Origin: Oryzomonas sagensis
Lineage (GTDB): Bacteria > Desulfobacterota > Desulfuromonadia > Geobacterales > Pseudopelobacteraceae
Assembly: GCF_008802355.1 (NCBI RefSeq)
Contig: NZ_VZRA01000001.1
Location: forward strand, 800,525-864,524
Direction: 5' to 3'
Length of the DNA stretch: 64,000 nucleotides
Below are positions 34,861-43,059 of the stretch, one piece after another. The translations under genes were made by a program, and so were the position numbers. The first letter of the stretch is position 1, and each line of letters opens with the position of its first letter. The notes below the pieces were generated by a model. That model saw only the letters and a list, made by a program, of their open reading frames with translations. It had not been told where the DNA came from and made no database searches.

Positions 34861-35630
34861 CAGTGGGTGGCTCCTTTCCCCAGGTAGGCCTCGATGACGG
34901 CCGGGTTGGCCCGGACCTCCTCGGGCTTGCCGTCGGCGATCTTGACGCCGTAATCCAGGACCGCGATGCGGTCCGAGAGCCCCATGACGAATTTCATGTC
35001 GTGCTCCACCAGAAAAACGGTCACGCCGGAGGCGCGGATGTTGCGCACCATCTCCAGAAGGGTCTGCTTCTCCTGGGGGTTCATGCCGGCGGCCGGCTCG
35101 TCCAAGAGGAGCAGGGCCGGTTCGATGGCCAGGGCCCGGGCGATCTCCAGGCGGCGCTGTTCGCCGTAGGGGAGGTTGCAGGCCTGCTCGTAGGCCTTGT
35201 GGGCCAGGTCTACCTGGGAGAGGCAGCGGATGGCCAACTCCAAAAGACGCCCCTCTTCCCGGCGCACCGGGGGGAGCAGTTTGAGCAGCGCGCCGGTCAG
35301 GTTCCAGCTTCCCCGGGTATGGGCGCCGATCAGCACGTTTTCCAGGACGGTGAGTTCGTTGAACAGGCGGATGTTCTGGAAGGTGCGGCCGATTCCCCCG
35401 CCTGCAATGATGTGGGGGGGCATGCCGGCGATGCTTTTGCCCTTGAAGCTGATGCCCCCTTCCGTGGGGGGATAGATGCCGGTGATGAGGTTGAAGATGG
35501 TGCTCTTGCCGGCGCCGTTGGGGCCGATCAGGGCCATGATCTCCCCCTCTTCCACATCCAGGTTGACGCTGTTGACCGCAACCAGGCCACCGAAACGGAT
35601 GGTGGCGTTATCGAGTTTGAGCAGCGCCAT
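34860..35630 (-). CDS. livG: Branched-chain amino acid ABC transporter ATPase LivG
   Basis: This is the partner ATPase of LivF, 256 aa. It shows Walker A GPNGAGKST, the LivG-specific GGGIGRTFQNIRLFNELTVL block, a family-typical insert before the signature PYGEQRRLEIARALA, and Walker B LLLLDEPAAGMNP. It ends with the conserved VIEAYLGKG tail. One-base overlaps on both sides show tight coupling with livM and livF. Confidence 0.94.
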
Positions 35631-36544
35631 CAGTGTTTCTCCTCCAAGGTGCGGACCGCGCCGCGCGGCCTCACCCCCAGCTTGCGCAGCACCAGGTCGG
35701 TGAAGTTGACGCCCCCCAGCAGCCCGTTGGGGCGGAAGACCATGAGAAAGACCATGAGGGCGCCGTAGACCAGCATGCGGTACTGGGACATGAAGCGCAG
35801 GACCTCGGGGGCCGCGGAGAGGAGCGAGGCGCCGAAGACCGCGCCGGGGATGCTTCCCAGGCCCCCCAGGACGACCATGCTGAGCATGTCCACGGACTTG
35901 AGAAAGCCGAAGTCGGACGGGTTGATGTACCCCAGGAAGTGGGCGTAGAGACAGCCGCCGGTCCCGGCCATGAAGGCGCTGACCGCAAAGGCCTGGATCT
36001 TGTAGCGGGCGATGTTGATGCCCATGGATTCCGCCGCGATTTCGTCGTCCCGGATCGCCTTGAGGGCCCGGCCGAAGCGCGAGTTCTGGATGAAGGTCGA
36101 GGCGATGATGGTCAAAATGGCGACGATCAGTACGATCACCGGCATGGGCAATGCGGTCTGCGGGGGGGGGACGGTCAGACCCAGGGCCTTGTTGGTGATC
36201 TCCAGGTTGAGGAAGACCACCTTGACGATTTCGGCAAAACCCAGGGTGCAGATGGCCAGGTAGTCGCCGGTCAGCCGCAGGATCGGCCAGCCGATGAGGG
36301 CTGCCACGGCGGCGGTGAAGAGGCCGCTCAGGACCAGGGTAAGGTAGAAGGGGGAACCGGTCTTGAGGGTCAGGAGCGCACCCGCGAAGGCGCCGACGCT
36401 CATGAAGGCGGCATGGCCGAGGGAGAGCTGGCCGGTCAGGCCGGTGATGATGTTGAGACCCAGCGCCAGGGTGATGCCGATGCCGATGTTGACCAGGATC
36501 TGCAGGAAATAGGGGTCGATGGAATTGACAAAGCCGTACAGCAT
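35630..36544 (-). CDS. livM: Branched-chain amino acid ABC transporter permease LivM
   Basis: This inner-membrane permease has 304 aa and about nine hydrophobic segments. The EAA-like loop reads GRALKAIRDDEIAAESMGIN, the docking site for the ATPases. The start LGLNIITGLTGQLSLGHAAF is characteristic of LivM. It follows livH after a 2-nt gap. Confidence 0.93.
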   Translation of the reverse strand: MLYGFVNSIDPYFLQILVNIGIGITLALGLNIITGLTGQLSLGHAAFMSVGAFAGALLTLKTGSPFYLTLVLSGLFTAAVAALIGWPILRLTGDYLAICTLGFAEIVKVVFLNLEITNKALGLTVPPPQTALPMPVIVLIVAILTIIASTFIQNSRFGRALKAIRDDEIAAESMGINIARYKIQAFAVSAFMAGTGGCLYAHFLGYINPSDFGFLKSVDMLSMVVLGGLGSIPGAVFGASLLSAAPEVLRFMSQYRMLVYGALMVFLMVFRPNGLLGGVNFTDLVLRKLGVRPRGAVRTLEEKH

Positions 36545-36546
36545 AT

Positions 36547-37422
36547 TCAGACCTTCTTCAGGATCTTGCGGCCCAAAAGGCCGGTAGGCCGGACCAGCAG
36601 CACCAATACGAGAATGGCGAAGGCGATGGCGTCGCGGTAGGAGGAGTAGCCGATGGCAACCCCGAACACCTCGGTCACGCCCAGGAGGAGGCCGCCCAAC
36701 ATGGCCCCCGGTATGGAACCGATGCCCCCCAGGACGGCGGCGGCAAAGGCTTTCAGGCCGGCCATCAAGCCCATGTTGAAGGAGACGGCGTTAAAGAGCA
36801 TCCCCACCAGGACGCCGCCGGCGGCGGCCAGGGCCGAGCCTAAGGCAAAGGTGAAGGATATGACGAAGTTGACGTTGACCCCCATGAGGGCCGCGGTGTT
36901 GTAGTCTTCGGAGGTGGCCCGCATGGCCTTGCCGACCTTGGTCTTCTGGACGATGAACTCCAGGCCGATCATCAGCACCGCCGACACGCCGATGATCAGG
37001 AGTTGCAGGGTCGAAATGTCCGCGTCTCCGATGCTGATCTGGTGCGAGGGGAATGCCTGGTCGGGGAACCCCTTGGCGTTGGCGCCGAAGACCATCAGGG
37101 CCAGGGAGGAGAGGAAGGTGGAGACGCCGATGGCGGAGATGAACGCCGAGAGCCGGGACGACTTGCGCAGGGGGCGGTAGGCGATGAACTCGATGACGAC
37201 CCCCATGACCATGCAGAAGATCATGGCGCAGGCCATGGCCAGGAAGATATTGAGCTTGAAGACGCCCACCATGAGGAGGCCGACGAACGCCCCGGCCATG
37301 AAGATCTCGCCGTGGGCGAAATTGATCAGGGCGATGATGCCGTACACCATGGTATAGCCCAGGGCGATCAGGGCGTAGGTGGAGCCCAGGGCGATGCCGT
37401 TGATGAGTTGTTGCAGAAACAT
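36547..37422 (-). CDS. livH: Branched-chain amino acid ABC transporter permease LivH
   Basis: I start at ATG 37422, which gives the family N-terminus MFLQQLINGIALGSTYALIA. The longer frame adds 23 residues with no family match. The 291-aa permease has about eight membrane segments and the LivH motif INFAHGEIFMAGAF. It is first in the livHMGF unit. No periplasmic binding protein (livJ/livK) is present on either side, so the substrate-specific receptor must be encoded elsewhere. The RBS is weak. Confidence 0.92.
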   Translation of the reverse strand: MFLQQLINGIALGSTYALIALGYTMVYGIIALINFAHGEIFMAGAFVGLLMVGVFKLNIFLAMACAMIFCMVMGVVIEFIAYRPLRKSSRLSAFISAIGVSTFLSSLALMVFGANAKGFPDQAFPSHQISIGDADISTLQLLIIGVSAVLMIGLEFIVQKTKVGKAMRATSEDYNTAALMGVNVNFVISFTFALGSALAAAGGVLVGMLFNAVSFNMGLMAGLKAFAAAVLGGIGSIPGAMLGGLLLGVTEVFGVAIGYSSYRDAIAFAILVLVLLVRPTGLLGRKILKKV

Positions 37423-37633
37423 AGTGGGGTGTCCCGTGTTTATGCGTAAAAGTGTATGAAAATAGGTGCCTTTTACAAAGAAAAAAAGCACTGTTTTTTA
37501 TCACGGTAAACAGTACGCCTGCAAGCGAATTGTGCGATCCGTTACATTTTGTTTGATTTAAGGGAAAAATTGTGTGGTATAGACGTGAATACTCTTCGGC
37601 AGGATCACCTCTCGCCAGCGGAAAAAGGACAGC

Positions 37634-38524
37634 ATGCATACAAGCGAACGTCAGACCATGCGCGGGTACTGCGCCCTGGCCGCGGCGGCCTCCATCTGGG
37701 GCGGCATGTACGTGGTCAGCAAGTATACCCTCGATTTCATCCCCCCCTTCACCCTGCTCTGGCTGCGGTATGTCACCGCCTTTATCACACTCTATCCGCT
37801 GGCCGCGCGCCGGCAGACCGCCCCGCTGACCCGCAGCGACCACCGCGCCTTCATCGCCGTAGGCTTTGTGGGCTACTTCATCTCGGTCGGCCTGCAGTTC
37901 ATCGGGACGCGCCTTTCCTCGGCCCACAACGGGGCGATCCTCACCTCCGCCAGCCCGGTCTTTATCCTGCTCTTGGCCTGGCTCATGCTGGGGGAGCGCC
38001 TGACCCGCCGCAAGCTGTTCTCGGTGCTGCTGGCGAGCATCGGGGTCATCATCGTCGTGGGGTGGGACGCCACCGCCACCGGCAGCCGGGTACTGGCCGG
38101 CAATCTGGCCCTGATCGGCGCCGCCGTCACCTGGGCGCTCCTGTCGGTCCTGGCCCGGAAATTCTCGGCCAGCCTGTCCCCCCTGGTCATCACCACCGGG
38201 GCCATCTTCTGGGCCACCGTGATGACGACCCCGGCCATGGTCATCGAATGGCGCTTCCTGCCGGTCAGCGGGCTGGGTAATCCGGTGCTCTGGGGGGCGG
38301 TGCTCTACCTGGGGGTCGTTTCCACCGCAGGGGCCTTCTATCTCTGGAACAAGGGGATGAGTCTGGTGGAGGCCGGCTCCGGCTCGGTCTTCTTCTTTCT
38401 GCAGCCGGTGGTGGGGGCGCTCCTGGGGTGGCTGGTGCTGGGGGAGCATCTGTCGCTGTCGTTCTTTGCCGGGGGCGGGGTGATTCTGCTGGCGGTGCTG
38501 ATCGTTTCCTGGCGCCGGGCCTGA
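37634..38524 (+). CDS. DMT-superfamily (EamA) transporter
   Basis: This 296-aa inner-membrane protein has ten predicted helices arranged as two EamA repeats. The motifs are IWGGMYVVSKYTLDFIPPFT and LLAWLMLGERLTRRKL in the first, and LYLGVVSTAGAFYLWNKGMS and LGWLVLGEHLSLSFFAGG in the second. Such carriers usually export amino acids or related metabolites. Divergent from livH, so a branched-chain amino acid link is possible but unproven. AAGGA lies 5 nt before the ATG. Confidence 0.88.
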   Translation: MHTSERQTMRGYCALAAAASIWGGMYVVSKYTLDFIPPFTLLWLRYVTAFITLYPLAARRQTAPLTRSDHRAFIAVGFVGYFISVGLQFIGTRLSSAHNGAILTSASPVFILLLAWLMLGERLTRRKLFSVLLASIGVIIVVGWDATATGSRVLAGNLALIGAAVTWALLSVLARKFSASLSPLVITTGAIFWATVMTTPAMVIEWRFLPVSGLGNPVLWGAVLYLGVVSTAGAFYLWNKGMSLVEAGSGSVFFFLQPVVGALLGWLVLGEHLSLSFFAGGGVILLAVLIVSWRRA

Positions 38525-38544
38525 CCCCTCTTCGGCGCTTTCAA

Positions 38545-38586
38545 CGCACTGCGGGGGAAACGGTCTGCCGTTTCCCCCGCAGTGCG
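38545..38586. terminator. 19-bp perfect hairpin between convergent genes
   Basis: CGCACTGCGGGGGAAACGG and its exact reverse complement flank a TCTG loop. It lies between the transporter stop (38524) and the end of the NifU-like gene (38604). No T-tract is present; a bidirectional terminator or an mRNA-stabilising end is likely. Confidence 0.75.
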
Positions 38587-38603
38587 AGCCATGGTCGGTA
38601 AAC

Positions 38604-38825
38604 TTAGACCTGCTGCACTTCCTTGACGCCGGGGACCTGCTCCTTCACGGCCCGCTCGATGCCCATCTTGAGGGTCATGGTGGACATGGGGCAACTGCCG
38701 CAGGCACCTTTCAGACGCACCTTGACGACGCCGTCGTCGGTCACCTCCACCAGTTCCACATCGCCGCCATCGGCCTGCAGGCCGGGCCGCACCATGTCAA
38801 GTACCTTTTCGACTTCTGCTTTCAT
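38604..38825 (-). CDS. NifU C-terminal domain (Nfu-type) Fe-S scaffold protein
   Basis: This 73-aa protein consists only of the NifU C-terminal domain. The CxxC pair in [16 protein letters not shown] binds a transferable [4Fe-4S] cluster, and the start is [20 protein letters not shown]. Start ATG 38825 is preceded by AAAAAGGAG; the longer open frame upstream is not used. Small stand-alone Nfu proteins deliver clusters to apo-enzymes, which suits an organism rich in Fe-S proteins. Confidence 0.92.
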   Translation of the reverse strand: MKAEVEKVLDMVRPGLQADGGDVELVEVTDDGVVKVRLKGACGSCPMSTMTLKMGIERAVKEQVPGVKEVQQV

Positions 38826-38965
38826 CGCTGTTCTCCTTTTTGGTATGTGTAATGACACAAAGTCGTGAAAACCGAATCGCCAGGGAGGCAGGATAGCGGT
38901 GCCTTTGTCCTGCATATCCCTGTAAAACCGTTTATCAGCCCTGTGTTCCCCTGCTCTCAGTGGTA

Positions 38966-40363
38966 TCACCGCAACGGCAGCCCCGGTTCGGTCAGGTGTT
39001 CCGGCTTCATGACCGCTTCCAGCTCCGCCTCCGGCATCAGGCCGCGTTCCAGCACGATCTGCCGGATGGACGTGCCGGTCGCCACCGATTCCTTGGCCAC
39101 GTCCGCCGCCGCATTGTAACCGATGTACGGGGCCAGCACCGTCACCAGCCCCAGCGAATCCTCCAGATACCGGCGGCAGCGTTCCGCGTTGGCCTCTATC
39201 CCCAGTATGCACGATTCGGTGAATTTGCGCACGCCGTTTGTGAGCAGCTCCATGGCGAACAGCACATTGTAGGCGATCAGCGGCATCATCACGTTCAATT
39301 CCAACTGCCCGGCCTGGGCCGCCAACATGACCGCCTGGTCGCACCCGATCACCTGGAAGCAGACCATGTTGACCATCTCGGCCATGGAGGGGTTGATCTT
39401 CCCCGGCATGATCGAGGAGCCGGGCTGGACCGCCGGCAGGCGGATCTCGTCCAGCCCCGTGCGCGGCCCGGAGGCGAGGAGGCGCAGGTCGTTGGCGATG
39501 CGGCCGACGGCGACCGCCGTCCCGCGCAGGGCCGCCGAGAGGGCCAGGAAGGGCTCCATGTTCTGCATGGCCTCGAACAGGTTAGCGCTGGCAATGACCG
39601 GAAAACCGGTTGCAGCGGCCAACTCCGCCACCATGCGTGTGCGGTAGTCCGGTTCGGCGTTCAGGCCGGTGCCCACGGCGGTGCCGCCGATGCCCAGTTC
39701 CAGAAGCGCCGGAAGGCAGCCCTCCACCCCCTCGCGGCTCCGGCGCACGGCCTCGGCATAGGCGCCGAACTCCTGCCCCAGGCGGATCGGCACCGCATCC
39801 TGGAGATGGGTGCGCCCCGATTTGAGGATCGGGTCGAACTCCCGTGCCTTGTCGGCCAGGGCCCTCTCCAGCCCCTCCAGTACCTCCAGCAGCGGGTCGA
39901 GCATCCTGAGCGAAGCCAGGCGGATGGCGGTGGGGATCACGTCGTTGGTGGACTGGGCCATGTTGACGTGGTCGTTGGGGTGCAGGGTGGAGAAATCGCC
40001 CCGCTGCCGCCCCAGAAGTTCCAGGGCCCGGTTGGCCAGGACCTCGTTGATGTTCATGTTGTGGGAGGTGCCGGCCCCCGCCTGGAAGGGGTCGACCACG
40101 AACTGTGCGTCGAATGCGCCCGCCAACGCCTCGTCGGCCGCCGCCACGATGGCGGTGCCGATCTCGGCGGGGAGCCTGCCGCCGGCCATGTTGGCCTTGG
40201 CCGCCGCCCTCTTGATGGCCACCGTGGCCCACACAAAGGCGGGATGGGGCTTCAGGCCGGAGATGGGGAAGTTGCGCACCGCCCGTGCCGTCTGGGCACC
40301 GTAATACGCCTCGGCGGGGATTTCCATCTCACCGAGGGTGTCTTTTTCCTTGCGTGTGGTCAT
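38966..40363 (-). CDS. aspA: Aspartate ammonia-lyase
   Basis: Aspartase converts L-aspartate to fumarate and ammonia. From ATG 40363 (AAAGGGGGTG upstream) the protein is 465 aa. It has the superfamily signature [10 protein letters not shown] and the aspartase-like stretches [41 protein letters not shown] and [12 protein letters not shown]. These favour aspartase over the homologous fumarase C, though the two can be hard to separate. In Geobacter-type metabolism it feeds fumarate to the citric acid cycle or to fumarate reduction. Confidence 0.88.
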   Translation of the reverse strand: MTTRKEKDTLGEMEIPAEAYYGAQTARAVRNFPISGLKPHPAFVWATVAIKRAAAKANMAGGRLPAEIGTAIVAAADEALAGAFDAQFVVDPFQAGAGTSHNMNINEVLANRALELLGRQRGDFSTLHPNDHVNMAQSTNDVIPTAIRLASLRMLDPLLEVLEGLERALADKAREFDPILKSGRTHLQDAVPIRLGQEFGAYAEAVRRSREGVEGCLPALLELGIGGTAVGTGLNAEPDYRTRMVAELAAATGFPVIASANLFEAMQNMEPFLALSAALRGTAVAVGRIANDLRLLASGPRTGLDEIRLPAVQPGSSIMPGKINPSMAEMVNMVCFQVIGCDQAVMLAAQAGQLELNVMMPLIAYNVLFAMELLTNGVRKFTESCILGIEANAERCRRYLEDSLGLVTVLAPYIGYNAAADVAKESVATGTSIRQIVLERGLMPEAELEAVMKPEHLTEPGLPLR

Positions 40364-40458
40364 AGGTGCACCCCCTTTCACGATCTCATCATCTCCTGCA
40401 TATTTTACCACGCCGGAGACGGAGGAGCGCATGAAACTTCCCGTGAAGCTACTTGCGG

Positions 40459-40824
40459 TCACTTCTCGAATTTGATGGCTATACCTCTGACGTTGGTGCA
40501 GGTATAGGAGAAGATGTTGTAGATGGGTATGAAGCCATAGAGACTGCTGGAAACGGTGACGTTCAGCAGGGCGTCCCCCTTGCTTTGCTCCAACGCCTCG
40601 TCCACGGCTGCGGAGAACGAAGAGTTGCCGAAGGGAACAACATTCAATAGAAAGAAGCGGCACGCTTCACCTGCGGCGGGGCCGATCTCTTTATACTGCT
40701 GTCCGTTTCTCAGCAGGGCGCCGGGGTCACCCATGCTTTTGGTAACCATGCCCAGATTGCCCACTGAGGTACACCCGGCACACAACATCACGACCGCCAG
40801 CAAGATCCACAACCTCTTCATCAT
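40459..40824 (-). CDS. TRL-like family lipoprotein
   Basis: From the ATG ATG at 40824/40821, right behind AAGGGGAG, the roughly 121-aa precursor has a lipoprotein signal (LAVVMLCAGC). The rest resembles the TRL family of small lipoproteins: CTSVGNLGMVT, a RFFLLNVVPFGNSSFSAAVD segment with alternating Ala, Leu and Asp, and a hydrophobic SLYGFIPIYNIFSYTCTNVR end. The function of this family is unknown. The extended upstream frame overlaps the tyrS end and is not used. Confidence 0.72.
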   Translation of the reverse strand: MMKRLWILLAVVMLCAGCTSVGNLGMVTKSMGDPGALLRNGQQYKEIGPAAGEACRFFLLNVVPFGNSSFSAAVDEALEQSKGDALLNVTVSSSLYGFIPIYNIFSYTCTNVRGIAIKFEK

Positions 40825-40879
40825 CTCCCCTTCGTGCTTATGAGTTTCATCCCGCACCAGGCAATGCCTGGCAAAGGGT

Positions 40880-42091
40880 TCAGGCAATCACGATCCTGGC
40901 AAACCTGCGCTTGCCGATCTGGACGATGTACTCGCCGGCGCTGGCCAGTTCCAGGTTGGTGTCGCTGACCTTTTCGCCGTTCAGCTTGACCCCCCCCTGG
41001 TCGATGGAACGCCTCCCCTCGCCGTTGGACTTGGTGAGCCCCGCCTCGGTCATGGCCTTGGCCAGGAGCACCGGGCCGTCGGCCAGGGGGTAGCCGACCT
41101 GGGGCATGTCGTCCGGGATCTCGTTCTCCTTGAAGCGTTTGACGAAATTTTCCTCCGCGGCCTCGCCGGCCCCGGCACCGTGGAAACGGGAGACGATCTC
41201 GCGCCCCAGGGCCTTCTTGGCCGCCATGGGGTGGACGGAATGATCCTTCAGCCCGGCCTTCAGTCGTTCCAGTTCGGCCAGCGGCATGTCGGAGAGCAGT
41301 TCGTAGTAGCGCAGCATCAGGTCGTCGGAGATGGACATGACCTTGCCGAAGATCTCGTCGGGGGCCTCGCTGATGCCGATGTAGTTGCCCAGGGACTTGG
41401 ACATCTTGTTGACCCCGTCCAGCCCTTCCAAAAGCGGCATGGTCAGGATGCACTGGGGCGGCTGGCCCCACTCCCGCTGCAGTTCACGCCCCATGAGCAG
41501 GTTGAACTTCTGGTCGGTGCCCCCCAGCTCCACGTCCGAGTGGAGCGCCACCGAATCGTACCCCTGGATCAAGGGGTAGAGGAACTCGTGGATGCTGATC
41601 GGCTGCTGACTGGTGAAGCGCTTGTTGAAGTCGTCCCGCTCCAGCATGCGGGCCACGGTATATTTGGAGGCCAGGCCGATCATGCCGCCGGCGTCCAGGT
41701 TGTTGAGCCACTCGGAGTTGAAGACGACCCTGGTCTTCTCCGGGTCGAGGATCTTGAAGACCTGCTCCTTGTAGGTTTCGGCGTTCCTGAGCACATCTTC
41801 GCGGGTCAGAACCTTGCGGGTCACGGATTTGCCGGTGGGGTCGCCGATCATGCCGGTGAAGTCGCCGATGAGGAAGTTGACCTCGTGCCCCAGTCGCTGG
41901 AACTGGCGCAGCTTCTGGATCAACACGGTATGGCCCAGATGGAGGTCCGGGGCGGTCGGGTCGAACCCGGCCTTGATCTTCAGGGGAACACCGCTTTTGA
42001 GGGACTTCTCCAGCTTTTCTTCCAGTTCCTTTTCAACAAGGATTTCCACGGCGCCGCGCTTGATGACGGCCATCTGCTCTGCTACGGACAT
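40880..42091 (-). CDS. tyrS: Tyrosyl-tRNA synthetase
   Basis: This class I aminoacyl-tRNA synthetase charges tRNA-Tyr. From ATG 42091 (GGGAG upstream) the enzyme is 403 aa. It has the HIGH-type motif HLGH in [10 protein letters not shown], the tyrosine-site segment [25 protein letters not shown] in [10 protein letters not shown] and a C-terminal S4 RNA-binding domain (about 340-403, [18 protein letters not shown]). It is of the TyrZ-like form, longer between the Rossmann core and the S4 domain. Confidence 0.95.
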   Translation of the reverse strand: MSVAEQMAVIKRGAVEILVEKELEEKLEKSLKSGVPLKIKAGFDPTAPDLHLGHTVLIQKLRQFQRLGHEVNFLIGDFTGMIGDPTGKSVTRKVLTREDVLRNAETYKEQVFKILDPEKTRVVFNSEWLNNLDAGGMIGLASKYTVARMLERDDFNKRFTSQQPISIHEFLYPLIQGYDSVALHSDVELGGTDQKFNLLMGRELQREWGQPPQCILTMPLLEGLDGVNKMSKSLGNYIGISEAPDEIFGKVMSISDDLMLRYYELLSDMPLAELERLKAGLKDHSVHPMAAKKALGREIVSRFHGAGAGEAAEENFVKRFKENEIPDDMPQVGYPLADGPVLLAKAMTEAGLTKSNGEGRRSIDQGGVKLNGEKVSDTNLELASAGEYIVQIGKRRFARIVIA

Positions 42092-42135
42092 ATCTCTGAC
42101 TCCCGGTATGGATAGAATTCTAGAATCTTTAGAAT

Positions 42136-42257
42136 CTGCCACAGAGACACAGAGACACGGAGGGACATAGAGAAAAAACAAAAGAAATAAAATTTGGTAA
42201 AAGCCCTGAGTTCGTGATCTTAATGCTTTTCTCTGTGTCTCCGTGTCTCTGTGGCGG
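42136..42257. repeat. Inverted repeat of the CACAGAGACAC family, copy B
   Basis: The left arm (42136-42177) starts CTGCCACAGAGACACAGAGA, and the right arm (42227-42257) ends CTCCGTGTCTCTGTGGCGG. The arms pair over about 30 nt around a 49-nt centre. It is closely similar to 11153-11314 and lies between tyrS and the nitrilase-family gene. Confidence 0.7.
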
Positions 42258-42271
42258 ACTTTTTGTTTGTA

Positions 42272-43048
42272 TCAGTAGTACTCGGGCCGGCGATCATTGA
42301 AGCAGGGTATCTGGGCTCGCCAGTCCGCCATGGCCTGCATGTCCAGGGAGGCAACGATTTCACCCTCACCGTCGCCCGCCTCGGCCAGGATCTCACCCTT
42401 GGGGTCAATGACCATACTCATGCCGAAGAGCTCCAGTTTGCCGATGGGGCCGCAGGCGTTGCAGGCCACCACGAAGAGCTGGTTTTCGATGGCCCGGGCG
42501 CGGAGCAGGGTGCGCCAGTGTTCCTCCCGGGGGCGGGGCCACTGGGCCGGAATGCAGATCACTTGAGCCCCTTCCACGGCCAGCCGGCGGGAAAGCTCGG
42601 GGAACCGCAGGTCGTAGCAGATGATCACGCCGACCTTGCCTACGGAGGTCTCGGCCACCAGCCAGCGGTTGCCGCCGGAAAAGGCGCGATCCTCCCCCAA
42701 AAGGGAGAAGAGGTGGATCTTGCGGTAGACCCCGGCCAGGGTGCCGTTGTCGGCCAGGAACACGGTGTTGAACACCTTGTCCCCGCCCGGCTCGGGCATG
42801 CTGCCGACGATCACCAGGTTCAGCTCCCGCGACAGGGCCAACAACTCCTCCACGATCCCGGCGGTGCGCTGGGCCAGTTCGTTGAGGCTCTTGTAGGCGA
42901 AGCCGCTGGACCACATCTCCGGCAGCACGGCCAGGTCGGCCCCTTGCGCGGCGGCGCGCCTCAGAGCCTCCCGGACCTGGGCCAGGTTGGCGTCCACTGC
43001 ACCCTGTTTGACGTTGAACTGAATGGCGGCTGCCCGGATCACGCTCAT
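42272..43048 (-). CDS. Carbon-nitrogen hydrolase (nitrilase family, omega-amidase-like)
   Basis: This 258-aa amidase has the complete Glu-Lys-Cys triad: Glu in LAVLPEMWSSGF, Lys in GVYRKIHLFS and Cys in GVIICYDLRFPEL. The neighbouring motifs (ARAIENQLFVVACNACGP; GMSMVIDPKGEILAEAG) resemble omega-amidase/YafV-type enzymes that hydrolyse alpha-keto acid amides for metabolite repair. The exact substrate cannot be read from sequence. It lies 11 nt from the end of ftsK and probably shares its transcript. Confidence 0.87.
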   Translation of the reverse strand: MSVIRAAAIQFNVKQGAVDANLAQVREALRRAAAQGADLAVLPEMWSSGFAYKSLNELAQRTAGIVEELLALSRELNLVIVGSMPEPGGDKVFNTVFLADNGTLAGVYRKIHLFSLLGEDRAFSGGNRWLVAETSVGKVGVIICYDLRFPELSRRLAVEGAQVICIPAQWPRPREEHWRTLLRARAIENQLFVVACNACGPIGKLELFGMSMVIDPKGEILAEAGDGEGEIVASLDMQAMADWRAQIPCFNDRRPEYY

Positions 43049-43059
43049 GGGTTTCTACC

